Positions 51,057 to 60,795 of a stretch of 64,000 bases of DNA are shown piece after piece (the first letter of the stretch is position 1; the number at the start of each line of letters is the position of its first letter). This DNA comes from Chryseobacterium sp. H1D6B (GTDB taxonomy: Bacteria; Bacteroidota; Bacteroidia; Flavobacteriales; Weeksellaceae): NCBI RefSeq assembly GCF_029892445.1, contig NZ_JARXVJ010000001.1, forward strand, positions 3,038,001 to 3,102,000. The letters run 5' to 3'. Position numbers and translations under genes: made by a program. The notes under the pieces are model-generated. The model was not told the origin of the DNA. It saw only the letters and a program-made list of their open reading frames with translations, and searched no databases.

Positions 51057-52052
51057 ATGAAATACTTTAAGAATGCTGTCACGGTTATCATGATTTTGCT
51101 TAGCTCAAATTTATTATTTTCCCAGCTGAAACCTTTAGATGCAGAACTCTCCAATTATCAATACCCTTTTGAAGTTCATTTTATTAATTTAAATTCTCAA
51201 AATCAAACATTGAAAATGGCTTATATGGATGTAAAGCCAAAGAAGTCAAATGGTAAAATAATCATGCTCCTCCACGGAAAAAATTTTAACGGGGCTTATT
51301 GGGAACAAACGGCTAAAGATTTATCAGATAAAGGTTTCAGAGTCATTATTCCAGATCAGATCGGGTTTGGAAAATCCTCAAAACCGGAAAGTTATCAGTT
51401 TTCTTTTGCCCAGCTGGCGGTGAATACAAAAGCTGTTTTAGACGAACTGAAAATTAATAAACTAATTGTTCTAGGACATTCTATGGGAGGAATGGTTGCT
51501 GCCCGATTCGCTCTGATGTATCCTGAAACAGTAGAAAAATTAATTCTTGAAAACCCGATAGGGCTGGAAGATTATAAAGCTCTGGCGAAATATCAGACGA
51601 TTGATGACGCTTATAAATCCGAGCTTAAAAACACCTATGAATCTTATAAAAATTATCAGCTGAAATTTTATTATGACAACAAGTGGAAGCCTGAATATAA
51701 TCAATGGCTGAATCTCCTGGCGGGCTGGACTTTAAGTAAGGATTATCCAAAAGTAGCTTGGAATGCAGCTTTGACAACAGATATTATTTTTAATCAGCCT
51801 GTGGTGTATGAGCTTAAAAATATCAGGGTACCGACTTTATTGATCATCGGAACCAGAGACAGAACCGCAATAGGGAAGGACAGGGCTTCTAAAGAAGTTC
51901 AGGAGACAATGGGGCAGTATCAAGAACTGGGAAAGAAAACACAGCTGGAAATTGCCGGTTCAAAGCTGGTTGAGCTCGAAAATGTAGGGCATCTTCCGCA
52001 TATAGAGGTGTACCCAAAGTTTTTTGGTGCCTTGTATGACTTTATTAAATAA
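51057..52052 (+). CDS. Exported alpha/beta hydrolase
   Basis: 331 residues with a signal peptide (ending LLFSQ) and an alpha/beta hydrolase fold. The nucleophile elbow is GHSMGG with Ser142; the oxyanion strand is LLHGKNFNG (72-80), the acid is expected in GTRDRTA near residue 263 and the His in ENVGHLPH near 317. It probably hydrolyses an ester or amide in the periplasm. It has its own terminators on both sides. Confidence 0.92.
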   Translation: MKYFKNAVTVIMILLSSNLLFSQLKPLDAELSNYQYPFEVHFINLNSQNQTLKMAYMDVKPKKSNGKIIMLLHGKNFNGAYWEQTAKDLSDKGFRVIIPDQIGFGKSSKPESYQFSFAQLAVNTKAVLDELKINKLIVLGHSMGGMVAARFALMYPETVEKLILENPIGLEDYKALAKYQTIDDAYKSELKNTYESYKNYQLKFYYDNKWKPEYNQWLNLLAGWTLSKDYPKVAWNAALTTDIIFNQPVVYELKNIRVPTLLIIGTRDRTAIGKDRASKEVQETMGQYQELGKKTQLEIAGSKLVELENVGHLPHIEVYPKFFGALYDFIK

Positions 52053-52055
52053 ATA

Positions 52056-52089
52056 AAAAGAGACTGTTTAAAGTAAACAGTCTCTTTTT
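52056..52089. terminator. Convergent terminator between hydrolase and rplS
   Basis: A perfect 16-bp stem (AAAAAGAGACTGTTTA / TAAACAGTCTCTTTTT, loop AAG) serving both directions. Confidence 0.88.
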
Positions 52090-52108
52090 GTATGTATTGT
52101 TGTCTGAA

Positions 52109-52465
52109 TTATTTCTTCTTGTAAGGAACGTCTTTAATTCTAGCTTTCTTACCTCTAAGGTCTCTGAAGTAATAGATTCTAGATCTTCTAACTTTACCTC
52201 TTCTGTCAACTTCAATTTTTTGAAGAGCAGGCATGTTGATAGGGAATACTCTTTCTACACCTACATCACCACTCATTTTTCTGATCGTAAATGTTTTTGT
52301 AGAACCTGTTCCTCTTAACTGGATCACTGTTCCTTTGAAGAACTGAGTTCTAGTCTTTTGTCCTTCTTTAATTTCGTAATACACAGTGATTGTATCACCA
52401 GCTTTGAATTCAGGGAATTCTTTTTTTGTAATGTACTTGTCTTGTACGTACTTTAATAAATCCAT
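52109..52465 (-). CDS. rplS: 50S ribosomal protein L19
   Basis: L19 sits at the interface of the two ribosomal subunits. 118 residues of normal length, with the family core FKAGDTITVYYEIKEG, GTVIQLRG, RKMSGDVGVERVFPI and RRGKVRRSRIYYFRDLRGK. It is monocistronic here (not next to trmD or rpsP) and has an excellent promoter. Confidence 0.97.
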   Translation of the reverse strand: MDLLKYVQDKYITKKEFPEFKAGDTITVYYEIKEGQKTRTQFFKGTVIQLRGTGSTKTFTIRKMSGDVGVERVFPINMPALQKIEVDRRGKVRRSRIYYFRDLRGKKARIKDVPYKKK

Positions 52466-52534
52466 TTTTAATAAAATAAAATGTTAAGGCTAAGCAACTT
52501 ACACGTTTTTCGTCAGAGGTTGAATAACAGGTTG

Positions 52535-52566
52535 CAAATATACAAAATTAGTTTTGAAACCACCAA
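52535..52566 (-). promoter_or_regulatory. Promoter of rplS
   Basis: On the minus strand TTG (52566-52564), 21 bases and TATATTTG (52542-52535) match the consensus; the leader is about 60-65 bases. Confidence 0.65.
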
Positions 52567-52666
52567 ATAAATTTATGTTATAAAACCACATCTTTTCTAT
52601 TCCTTTTTAGTCTAAAAGTTAACACTTCCTTTACCTGTACGGCAGGCATAGTTTATATGGGAACTC

Positions 52667-52674
52667 TACTTTTG
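52667..52674 (+). promoter_or_regulatory. -7 box of the phosphatase gene
   Basis: TACTTTTG fits TAnnTTTG about 90 bases before the ATG; no TTG at the ideal distance. Confidence 0.4.
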
Positions 52675-52764
52675 CCCGAAATAAAAATTAAGAGTTTATA
52701 TGTCATTCAAATCATTGATATATAAATTAAAACTACACACACACCACTTTAAATTAAAACTATT

Positions 52765-55500
52765 ATGAAACATTATTTCTTCTTTTTTTGTTTTGTCGTC
52801 CAGATGGCATTTGGGCAGGCTTTGTTCCCTTATTTACAAAACCCGGCGCCCAATTCTATGATTGTCAATTGGAAAACGAGCTCTAATAATGAAACAACAG
52901 TGCTTTACGGGAACTCACCTTCTAACTTAAATGTTACAGTTACCGGAAGTACGAATATTTTTTCGGACACAGGCTACAATAACAACTATTATTATCATAC
53001 AGCGAAAATTGTTAATCTGCAGCCCAATACAAAATACTATTATAAAATAAAAACAGGAACCAGTGAATCTGCAGTGTACAATTTCAGAACACTTCCTCTT
53101 CCGGGACAGCCTGTAACAGCAGATGGTAAAATACGTTTCCTGATTATGGGAGACAATCAGATCAAAGCGGAACCCAGATATGATACGCTTACCTTAAATG
53201 CATTTAAAAAACTAAAACAGAAGTTTGGAGCAGGTTCTGATCCGTCAGATAATGTTGCGTTGACGTTTATGGTTGGAGATCAGGTAGATGTCGGTACTCT
53301 TGATCATTATGAAAATGTCCATTTTAAAAAGAATATTAATTTATCACCTTATCTTCCTATTCAGACGACAGTGGGGAACCATGAAACTTACGGAACCATG
53401 GGGATGAATTCTTATTACGCCCACTTCTATATTGATGAAATTAAATATAAAAACATCAGCTCGGGAAATGAAAACTATTATGCTCAGCAGGCAGGAAATG
53501 TTTTATTTATAAGCCTAAGTTCAGAACATACAGGTGCTGCACAACAGACATGGCTGCAGCAGATCTTAGATGCAGCAAATAATGATTCTACTGTAGACTG
53601 GATCATTTCATTAAGCCACAGACCTTATCAGGCTGAGCAGTATGTAGGAGATATCTCTACTTGGGTAAGAAACAATGCGGTTCCAATGATGACGGCATCT
53701 CCAAAATATTTGATGCACGTTGGAGCCCATCATCACTTGTACCACAGAGGACAGTTGAAAAACACGCCGAATTATCAGCTTATCTCAGGCGGAGTGGCTT
53801 GGGATCAGTATTGGGGAATGTCTACCGAACAGGATTTTGATGATGTTCAGAAAACATTGACAGACTGGACTTATCAGATTGTTGAAGTAGATGTTGCCAA
53901 TGGAAAGGTAGATGTAGAATGTTATTCAATAGGAGGTGTTTATACCAAAAAGAATAATGAGCTAATAGATACTTTTCACAGATATAAAAACCAGCAAAAA
54001 CCAGCCAAACCATCAATTACTAATACATTTTCTGCTCCTATAGGATTACCATTAACCTTAAATGGAAGTGCTTTTTCATCTCCCAATGCAGAACTTTTAA
54101 ATACTACTCAGTTTTTAGTAAGTAAAGCAGCCGATTTCTCAGTGATTGAAAAAGAATTTTACCGTGACTATGAAAATTGGTTCGGCCAGGACGGAGCTCC
54201 CGATAAAACTAAAAACCTAAACGCAGGAGTTGATATTACAAAAGTTACTTTTCCTGCCAACTCTATTTCAAATGGGATCTACTATGTGAAAACCCGTTAT
54301 AGAGACAGAAACTTGGAGTGGAGCGACTGGAGTGATGTAAAGCAGTTTGAAATTACAGGAAGTGTAGTTTCTAATCCTACATTCGCTCTGGATGCATCAG
54401 AATATCTGCCAAGTACAGAGATAAAAGCTGTTTATACTGGAGGCCCCGGAAACTTAAAAGACTGGGTAGGAATTTATAAAAAAGGACAGACTCCCGCATC
54501 CTCAGTCGCACAGAGTTTTCTTTATACTAACGGACAGACTGCTGGTACTGCTGTTTTCCCCAATGGGCTGGTAAATAAAGGTCAGTATTTTGCAGGATTT
54601 TTTGCCAACGACGGATATTCAGAAATTACTCCTAGAAAGAATTTTTATGTAGGGCCGAAAGTACAGCTTCAGGCGACCGCAGATACTTATCCTGTAGGAG
54701 GAACAGTTAAAATTAATTTCAGCAACGGACCTAATTTAGTAAAAGACTGGATCGGTATTTACAAAATGGGACAGACGCCGGGAACCAATACATCAGCAAC
54801 ATACCAATATGTAACGACAGCTTCCGGTCTCCTTAATTTTACAGGGCTTCCGAAGGGATATTATTTTGCTCAGTACTTCTTAGAAGACGGCTATACAGCG
54901 ATTGGTGAAAAAGTGTTCTTTAAAGTAGGAGATATCGTTACAGAATTATGGATCAATAAGCCGGTATATGCTTTAGGAGAAAATATTACTGCATCTTGGA
55001 CAGATTCTCCTGGAATTATAAAAGACTGGCTGGGAATCTATCCGCAGAGTATACAACTTCCGGATGATAATTTTGTTTCATACACTTATTTCGATGGAAT
55101 AACACAGGGAACTAAGGCAATAAACGGAGCAGGACTGCCGGTAACTCCAGGTAATTATTATATGGTGATGTTTACAAATGATTCCTATACTGAAGTTTCA
55201 AACAGAGTGCAGTTTCAGGTGAGTTCGCCGACTTTAGGAACAGATGAGGTGAAAAACAGCACCCAGAAAAATGTTATCCTGTACCCGAATCCTACAAAAC
55301 CCGGCCAGCCGACATTTATTAAAAGTGATTATCCAATTGATAAAATCGAGTTGGTATCAGCGTCAGGAGAACTGCTTTATGAATCTAAAAATATTCAGAA
55401 CCAGCGTTTTTCTTTAGTGAATGAAAATCTGCCGAAAGGAGTTTATTTTGTGAAAGTTCACACAAGAAAATTATTTACATTAAAACTGATTATTCAGTAG
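52765..55500 (+). CDS. Secreted purple-acid-phosphatase-like enzyme with three repeat domains and T9SS domain
   Basis: 911 residues: signal peptide ending MAFGQ, an N-terminal fibronectin-III-like domain (about 20-110) as in purple acid phosphatases, and a metallophosphoesterase domain (about 122-400). Metal-binding motifs are GDN (129-131), GDQVD (171-175), GNHE (204-207), SHRP and GAHHHLYHRG. An Ig-like module follows (about 415-530), then three similar modules of about 95 residues (from about 536, 630 and 722) built around a KDWVGIYKKGQTP-type motif. The type A T9SS domain (about 837-911) contains LYPNPTKPG. It probably frees phosphate from extracellular organic phosphate. The metal ligands look complete. 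Confidence 0.88.
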   Translation: MKHYFFFFCFVVQMAFGQALFPYLQNPAPNSMIVNWKTSSNNETTVLYGNSPSNLNVTVTGSTNIFSDTGYNNNYYYHTAKIVNLQPNTKYYYKIKTGTSESAVYNFRTLPLPGQPVTADGKIRFLIMGDNQIKAEPRYDTLTLNAFKKLKQKFGAGSDPSDNVALTFMVGDQVDVGTLDHYENVHFKKNINLSPYLPIQTTVGNHETYGTMGMNSYYAHFYIDEIKYKNISSGNENYYAQQAGNVLFISLSSEHTGAAQQTWLQQILDAANNDSTVDWIISLSHRPYQAEQYVGDISTWVRNNAVPMMTASPKYLMHVGAHHHLYHRGQLKNTPNYQLISGGVAWDQYWGMSTEQDFDDVQKTLTDWTYQIVEVDVANGKVDVECYSIGGVYTKKNNELIDTFHRYKNQQKPAKPSITNTFSAPIGLPLTLNGSAFSSPNAELLNTTQFLVSKAADFSVIEKEFYRDYENWFGQDGAPDKTKNLNAGVDITKVTFPANSISNGIYYVKTRYRDRNLEWSDWSDVKQFEITGSVVSNPTFALDASEYLPSTEIKAVYTGGPGNLKDWVGIYKKGQTPASSVAQSFLYTNGQTAGTAVFPNGLVNKGQYFAGFFANDGYSEITPRKNFYVGPKVQLQATADTYPVGGTVKINFSNGPNLVKDWIGIYKMGQTPGTNTSATYQYVTTASGLLNFTGLPKGYYFAQYFLEDGYTAIGEKVFFKVGDIVTELWINKPVYALGENITASWTDSPGIIKDWLGIYPQSIQLPDDNFVSYTYFDGITQGTKAINGAGLPVTPGNYYMVMFTNDSYTEVSNRVQFQVSSPTLGTDEVKNSTQKNVILYPNPTKPGQPTFIKSDYPIDKIELVSASGELLYESKNIQNQRFSLVNENLPKGVYFVKVHTRKLFTLKLIIQ
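54370..55230 (+). repeat. Three tandem ~95-residue modules in the phosphatase
   Basis: Each module carries a version of the KDWVGIYKKGQTP motif (KDWIGIYKMGQTP, KDWLGIYPQ) and ends with FxxDGYSE-type and FxVG-type strands. The three differ too much for a recent duplication. Confidence 0.75.
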
Positions 55501-55520
55501 TATTTTAGATAAATGCTAAT

Positions 55521-55550
55521 AAAAAAGCAGGAATTATTTCCTGCTTTTTC
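55521..55550 (+). terminator. Terminator of the phosphatase gene
   Basis: AAAAAGCAGGAA, TTA, TTTCCTGCTTTTT. Confidence 0.85.
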
Positions 55551-55607
55551 TATTCATTAAGAATAAGATCAGTAAAATCACAGCTACAATCCACATATAT
55601 GTAATTT

Positions 55608-56297
55608 TTAATGTTTTTTAATTAAGTAAATTAAAATCTCTAAAATCGTCATTAAAAGACCAAATGTAAGCATTCCTAATACATAAGAAATAAGAGCTTT
55701 TACATAGCTGGATGTCTTTGTTTTATCGAAAAATTGTCCTACAGCCCAGCAGAAGTATATAAAGGCAGCCACTGCCGCAGTCTGCATTAAGGGAAATTTG
55801 GTCACTCCTTCAAAAAGTGCAAAAAGTGCAAATAGAAGCATTTCTATTCCAAGGACAAAGCACATCAGTATTAATATTTCAAAGAAATTATAATCATATT
55901 TTTTGAAAAATATTTTTAACCAAAAAGCAATAAATGCACCCATTATAATATTTGAATATCCATAATGACTTTGAACCCAATTATTAATTGTATTCGTCCC
56001 TGTCTCTTTTCCAGCGTCCAATTTTATATATCCCTCTTCGATATGAAAGAAATGGCTGGTCAGGGTATAAATTAACGATGTAACAATAATAAATATAACT
56101 GGTTTTACAAGCCTGCTTCTATTTTCATTGATAAAATTCTTAATATTTTCCCCAGGTTTTATCAATAATTCCCGGATGGTATATAAAATACCTCTTTCAA
56201 AATGTAAAACATGCTCAATTTCATGGATGATATAACGGCCGTCGATTCTTTTTGGTTTTATATTTTGTTTACAGTTAGAACAAAATTCTTCACTCAT
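55608..56297 (-). CDS. DUF3667 family membrane protein
   Basis: 229 residues: an N-terminal zinc-ribbon-like CSNCKQ motif (Cys6, Cys9), the HEIEHVLHFERGILYTIRELL block that defines DUF3667 (about residues 25-60), and four or so membrane spans. Function unknown; it is a Bacteroidetes family. Only one CxxC pair is present, so a complete zinc ribbon would need a second protein or another pair. It diverges from the LuxR-type regulator. Confidence 0.88.
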   Translation of the reverse strand: MSEEFCSNCKQNIKPKRIDGRYIIHEIEHVLHFERGILYTIRELLIKPGENIKNFINENRSRLVKPVIFIIVTSLIYTLTSHFFHIEEGYIKLDAGKETGTNTINNWVQSHYGYSNIIMGAFIAFWLKIFFKKYDYNFFEILILMCFVLGIEMLLFALFALFEGVTKFPLMQTAAVAAFIYFCWAVGQFFDKTKTSSYVKALISYVLGMLTFGLLMTILEILIYLIKKH

Positions 56298-56383
56298 GGT
56301 TAGGGTAGATTTTTAACGCAAAAGACGATAAATGATTTTAAATACACTTTACACTTTTGTTTAGTTTTTGGTATTTTTATCCA

Positions 56384-57145
56384 ATGGAAAATGAAAAGAA
56401 TTCATTACTTAACAGAAATAAAATAAAAACAATATCTGATAAGGATAAAATTCAGTTTTGTAATTATCTGGAAGTGGTAAAATCTTTTGCTAAAATCACC
56501 TATCAAAGTGTTTATGTAATCGATTATGAAGAAATGAAATTTGAATATGTCTCTGATAATCCCTTGTTTTTATGCGGCTATTCGTCTGAAGATGTGCTTG
56601 AAATGGGCTATGAATTTTATTTTAATAATGTACCCAGAGAAGATTTGGAGCTATTGGCCTTGATTAATAATCTTGGATTTGATTTTTATGATAAACTGCC
56701 TGAAACGGATGACAGAAAATTATACAGTATTTCCTATGATTTTCATTTAAAAGGTAAATATGACAAGCCTGTTCTTATCAATCATAAATTAACACCTCTT
56801 TTTCTTAATGAAAATGGAGCAGTATGGAAATCATTATGCATAGTGTCTATTTCACATAATCGAAATGCCGGAAACGTAACTATTAATAAACACGGTTCAG
56901 ACATATTGTGGAGATTGGATACAACAAAAAAAGCTTGGATTGAGGAAAATAAATCAAAACTCAAAGAAAAAGAATTGGAAATACTCCGGTTATATGCTCA
57001 GGGATTAACCATAAACCAGATTGCAGAAAGAATGTTTATTTCGCCGGATACAGTAAAATATTACAGGAGAAAAATTTTTGAAGTTTTCGGGGTCAAAAAT
57101 GTTACTGAAGCCCTCTCTTTTGCTGTAGATAATAAGATTATTTAA
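56384..57145 (+). CDS. LuxR-type response regulator with N-terminal PAS-like domain
   Basis: About 253 residues: a PAS-like N-terminus (about 35-170, with VYVIDYEEMKFEYVSDNPLF and YSSEDVLEMGYEFYF) and a C-terminal LuxR/FixJ helix-turn-helix (about 195-250, KELEILRLYAQGLTINQIAE then SPDTVKYYRRKIFEVFGV). It is not a two-component receiver because it lacks the Asp-pocket domain; the input is probably a small molecule or redox change. I use the ATG at 56384, where the protein begins MENEKNS, over the upstream TTG. Confidence 0.85.
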   Translation: MENEKNSLLNRNKIKTISDKDKIQFCNYLEVVKSFAKITYQSVYVIDYEEMKFEYVSDNPLFLCGYSSEDVLEMGYEFYFNNVPREDLELLALINNLGFDFYDKLPETDDRKLYSISYDFHLKGKYDKPVLINHKLTPLFLNENGAVWKSLCIVSISHNRNAGNVTINKHGSDILWRLDTTKKAWIEENKSKLKEKELEILRLYAQGLTINQIAERMFISPDTVKYYRRKIFEVFGVKNVTEALSFAVDNKII

Positions 57146-57315
57146 TTTTAAATAATTGTACCTCAGTATTTTGTCTTTTCATTTTTAATGAACCTGAATG
57201 AATTTCTAAACCAGCGATCAATATAAAGGCTTAGATGAAAAATTCAAATTGAATGCTGATAGCGTAGTTAAGAGAAAAATTATTAAATTTAGCCAACAGA
57301 AAAATCTAATATTTC

Positions 57316-58017
57316 ATGATAGATAAAAGAGTAAAAAATGCAAAGGAAGCCATCGAAGGAATCGAAAATGGAATGACATTGATGCTGGGCGGATTTGGTC
57401 TCTGCGGTATTCCTGAAAACTCCATTAATGCTTTGGTAGATAGTGATGTAACAGATTTAACCTGTATTTCAAACAACGCTGGTGTTGATGATTTTGGACT
57501 GGGACTATTGCTTCACAAAAGACAGATAAAGAAAATGATCTCCTCTTACGTAGGAGAAAATGCAGAATTTGAAAGACAGATGCTTTCAGGAGAATTGGAT
57601 GTAGAACTTACACCGCAGGGAACTCTTGCAGAAAAATGCAGAGCAGCACAGGCGGGAATTCCAGCTTTTTATACGCCTGCAGGATACGGAACAGAAATAG
57701 CAGAAGGTAAAGAAGTAAAAGAGTTTCACGGAAAGCCTCATATTTTAGAACACGCTTACGAAGCAGATTATTCTATTGTAAAAGCATGGAAAGGAGATTA
57801 CGCAGGAAACCTTATTTTTAAAGGATCTGCAAGAAACTTTAATCATCCAATGGCTGGTGCAGCAAAAATTACAATTGCTGAAGTAGAAGAATTAGTAGAA
57901 CCGGGACAATTAGATCCTAACCAAATTCATATCCCGGGAATTATGATTCAAAGAATTTTCCAGGGAGAAAAATTCGAAAAAAGAATTGAGCAGCGAACAG
58001 TTAGAACCAAAGAGTAA
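57316..58017 (+). CDS. scoA: 3-oxoacid CoA-transferase subunit A
   Basis: 233 residues. The A subunit of a succinyl-CoA:3-oxoacid (acetoacetate) CoA-transferase, used in ketone-body, leucine or fatty-acid breakdown. The N-terminal [19 protein letters not shown] and the [17 protein letters not shown] block are characteristic. The partner subunit B is not next to it: an ABC exporter on the other strand lies between (58081-59892), and scoB starts at 60014. The same reading direction and the family pairing make common use certain, while one transcript is unlikely because a terminator follows at 58048. Confidence 0.93.
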   Translation: MIDKRVKNAKEAIEGIENGMTLMLGGFGLCGIPENSINALVDSDVTDLTCISNNAGVDDFGLGLLLHKRQIKKMISSYVGENAEFERQMLSGELDVELTPQGTLAEKCRAAQAGIPAFYTPAGYGTEIAEGKEVKEFHGKPHILEHAYEADYSIVKAWKGDYAGNLIFKGSARNFNHPMAGAAKITIAEVEELVEPGQLDPNQIHIPGIMIQRIFQGEKFEKRIEQRTVRTKE

Positions 58018-58047
58018 ATTCCTGCATAAAGACAATATTTAAAATAA

Positions 58048-58081
58048 AATAAAAGCGCTGAAGTATATTCAGCGCTTTTAT
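58048..58081. terminator. Terminator between scoA and the ABC exporter
   Basis: AAAAGCGCTGAA … TTCAGCGCTTTT with AT flanks; convergent, so used by both genes. Confidence 0.85.
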
Positions 58082-59892
58082 TATGATTGTTCTTCTGGTG
58101 AAATCAGCATTTTTCTTTCCCCGATCTGCTGCCTCCACATGGCATAGTATAATCCTTTTTCGGCAATTAAATTATCGTGAGATCCCGTTTCTATCACTTT
58201 TCCACGTTCAAGTACATAAATTTGGTCTGCATGCATGATGGTGCTCAAACGGTGGGCAATGAGAACGGTAATCTGTTCCTTTTCGTCTGAAATATTTTTT
58301 ATGGTGGATGTTATTTCTTCTTCAGTAATACTGTCCAAAGCTGAAGTGGCTTCATCAAAAATTAATAAGTGAGGCTTCCTTAAAAGTGCTCGCGCGATAG
58401 CAATTCTTTGTTTTTCCCCGCCGCTTAGTTTCAGTCCGCCTTCACCAATGACAGTTTCTATACCTTTTTCTGCTCTTTCTAACAATGCCGTACAGCTCGA
58501 TTTCTGCAAAGCAATTTCTAGTTCGACTTCTGTGGCTTTAGGATTTACAAAAAGAAGATTTTCCTTGATTGTTCCTGCAAAAAGCTGGGTATCCTGCGTT
58601 ACAAAACCAATTTGATTTCTCAGTTCATCAAAATCAAATTCTTTTCCATCAATGGTATTGTATAAAATATTTCCTTCTTGAGGTCTGTAAAGTCCAACCA
58701 GCAATTTCACCAGTGTACTTTTACCTGAACCGCTGGGTCCCACAAAAGCAATAGTCTCTCCATTTTTAACATCAAAAGAGATATTACTTAAGGCTTTATA
58801 TTGGGCTGACTGGTGTTTGAAAGAGACGTTTTTAAACTCTAATTCTTCAATAGCACCGATTTGTTTTGGATGAAGCGGTTTTTCCTCTACTTCTTTTTTC
58901 ATTAAATGATCAAAGTTGTAAAGAGAAGCTTCAGCTTCACGGTAAGAAATGATGATGTTTCCGATTTCCTGCATCGGTCCGAAAATAAAGAAACCGTAAA
59001 ACATTAAAGATAAATACTGCCCGGGAGTCACAATATTTTTAAAAATTAAGAACAGCAGGGTCATGGTAATCATCTGCTGCAGAAAATTAACCATCGTACC
59101 TTGAATAAAACTTAAAGAGCGGATGCTTTTAACCTTTCTAAGTTCAAGTCCGAGAATCTTATAAGTATTATTATTTAAACGGATGACTTCCTGATTGGTC
59201 AGCCCTAAACTTTTAACAATTTCTATATTTCTTAAGCTTTCTGTGGTACTTCCAGCTAAAGCCGTTGTTTCTGAAACAATATTTTTCTGGATACCTTTTA
59301 TTCTTTTGCTCAATAAATTAGTGATAAATGCAATTAGAAAGATACCGCAGATGTAGACCGGCATGATCGACCAATGTAAGCGGATCGCATACACAGAAAC
59401 GAAAATAATACTTACTATAATCCCGAAGAAAATATTAATAAAGCTGGTGATAAACTTTACCGAATCTTCTCTTACTTTCGTTAAAATCGACAAGGTTTCA
59501 CCGCTTCTCTGATCCTCAAATTCCTGGTAAGGCAGTGCCATTGAGTGCTGCAGGCCGTCTGTAAATATTTTTGCACCAAACTTTTGGGTAATAACACTTA
59601 CTACATAATCCTGAAAGGCTTTGGCAATCCGGCTTACCATCGCTGTCCCGATAAGCAGTCCTAAAAAATAAAATACACCGTGGAAAATTCCGTGTCCGTA
59701 TAAATATTGGTCCAGATTTCTAGGTAAGAGTTTTTCCTTATCAAAAAAATTAGGGTGGGTAACCAATTGATCCAGGATATTACCCGTGATTGCTGGTGCA
59801 AATAAAGAAAAAACCTGATTAATGGTTGCCAGTAGCAAAGAAAGAGCGATTAACCATTGGTAAGGCTTAAGGTATCTTAAAAGTATTTTCAT
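58081..59892 (-). CDS. ABC exporter, fused permease and ATPase
   Basis: 603 residues: a six-span permease domain (about 1-310) and a nucleotide-binding domain (about 345-580) with GPSGSGKST (Walker A), LSGGEKQRIAIARALL (signature), LIFDEATSALD (Walker B) and AHRLS. It is the MsbA/LmrA-type homodimeric exporter of lipids or drugs. I use the ATG at 59892 (MKILLRYLKPYQW), because the 23 codons further upstream do not align with the family and overlap a TAATTTTG promoter-like box at 59917-59910. It interrupts the scoA/scoB pair on the opposite strand. Confidence 0.92.
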   Translation of the reverse strand: MKILLRYLKPYQWLIALSLLLATINQVFSLFAPAITGNILDQLVTHPNFFDKEKLLPRNLDQYLYGHGIFHGVFYFLGLLIGTAMVSRIAKAFQDYVVSVITQKFGAKIFTDGLQHSMALPYQEFEDQRSGETLSILTKVREDSVKFITSFINIFFGIIVSIIFVSVYAIRLHWSIMPVYICGIFLIAFITNLLSKRIKGIQKNIVSETTALAGSTTESLRNIEIVKSLGLTNQEVIRLNNNTYKILGLELRKVKSIRSLSFIQGTMVNFLQQMITMTLLFLIFKNIVTPGQYLSLMFYGFFIFGPMQEIGNIIISYREAEASLYNFDHLMKKEVEEKPLHPKQIGAIEELEFKNVSFKHQSAQYKALSNISFDVKNGETIAFVGPSGSGKSTLVKLLVGLYRPQEGNILYNTIDGKEFDFDELRNQIGFVTQDTQLFAGTIKENLLFVNPKATEVELEIALQKSSCTALLERAEKGIETVIGEGGLKLSGGEKQRIAIARALLRKPHLLIFDEATSALDSITEEEITSTIKNISDEKEQITVLIAHRLSTIMHADQIYVLERGKVIETGSHDNLIAEKGLYYAMWRQQIGERKMLISPEEQS

Positions 59893-60013
59893 TCTAATAA
59901 ATAATGCTGCAAAATTAAAGATATTATTTTGACTTATGATGTTAATAATTTCGAATGACAAAGACCTTTTGTATTCAAGTGAAAATAATTAAATTGCAGT
60001 CTAAGTTTTTATT

Positions 60014-60667
60014 ATGCTCACAAAAGAACAAATTGCTAAAAGGATTTCAAGAGAACTGAAAGACCGTTACTATGTAAACCTCGGAATAGGGATTCCCACT
60101 TTGGTGGCGAACTACGTTCCAGAGGGTGTTTCCGTAGAATTTCAGAGTGAAAATGGAGTTCTTGGGATGGGCCCTTTCCCTTTTGAAGGAGAAGAAGATG
60201 CCGATATTATTAATGCCGGAAAACAGACAATCACGATACTGCCGGGAGGTTCATTTTTTGATTCTGCTTTTAGTTTTGGGATGATCAGAGGCCAAAAAGT
60301 AGATTTGACCATCCTTGGAGCCATGGAAGTTTCTGAAAATGGAGATATTGCCAACTGGAAAATTCCAGGGAAAATGGTAAAAGGAATGGGCGGAGCAATG
60401 GATCTTGTGGCTTCTGCAGAAAATATTATCGTTGCGATGATGCATGTAAATAAAGCAGGCGAAAGTAAAATATTGAAGAAATGTACACTGCCTTTAACAG
60501 GAGTAAACTGTGTAAAAAGAGTAGTAACAGAACTTGCTGTTTTAGATGTGACGCCAAACGGTTTCAAACTGGTGGAAAGAGCACCGGGAGTTTCCGTAGA
60601 ACACATCATACAGTCTACAGAAGCAGACCTGATCATTGAAGGTGAGATTCCTGAAATGCAGTTTTAA
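60014..60667 (+). CDS. scoB: 3-oxoacid CoA-transferase subunit B
   Basis: 217 residues. Subunit B carries the catalytic glutamate that forms the CoA thioester: SENGVLGMGP with Glu46, as in SCOT. Other family blocks are VNLGIGIPTLVANYVP and KGMGGAMDLV. It works with ScoA in a heterotetramer. It starts 122 bases after the end of the divergent ABC exporter gene, so it needs its own promoter. Confidence 0.93.
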   Translation: MLTKEQIAKRISRELKDRYYVNLGIGIPTLVANYVPEGVSVEFQSENGVLGMGPFPFEGEEDADIINAGKQTITILPGGSFFDSAFSFGMIRGQKVDLTILGAMEVSENGDIANWKIPGKMVKGMGGAMDLVASAENIIVAMMHVNKAGESKILKKCTLPLTGVNCVKRVVTELAVLDVTPNGFKLVERAPGVSVEHIIQSTEADLIIEGEIPEMQF

Positions 60668-60673
60668 ATAAAA

Positions 60674-60704
60674 TAAAAACCTTGTCACTGGCAAGGTTTT
60701 TTTA
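60674..60704 (+). terminator. Terminator of scoB
   Basis: AAAACCTTG, TCACTGG, CAAGGTTTT with Ts. Confidence 0.78.
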
Positions 60705-60795
60705 TTGAAATTGTTCACGAGTTTTAATTAATCATCTGAATTTTTGTTTCTTTTGTTTGACTTCGTCAAATCTTCGATTTCAAGACAAAAGAAAT

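Noticed and set aside
60142..60636. 164-codon frame opposite scoB
   Set aside because: Shadow of the scoB codons; no start context, no family resemblance.
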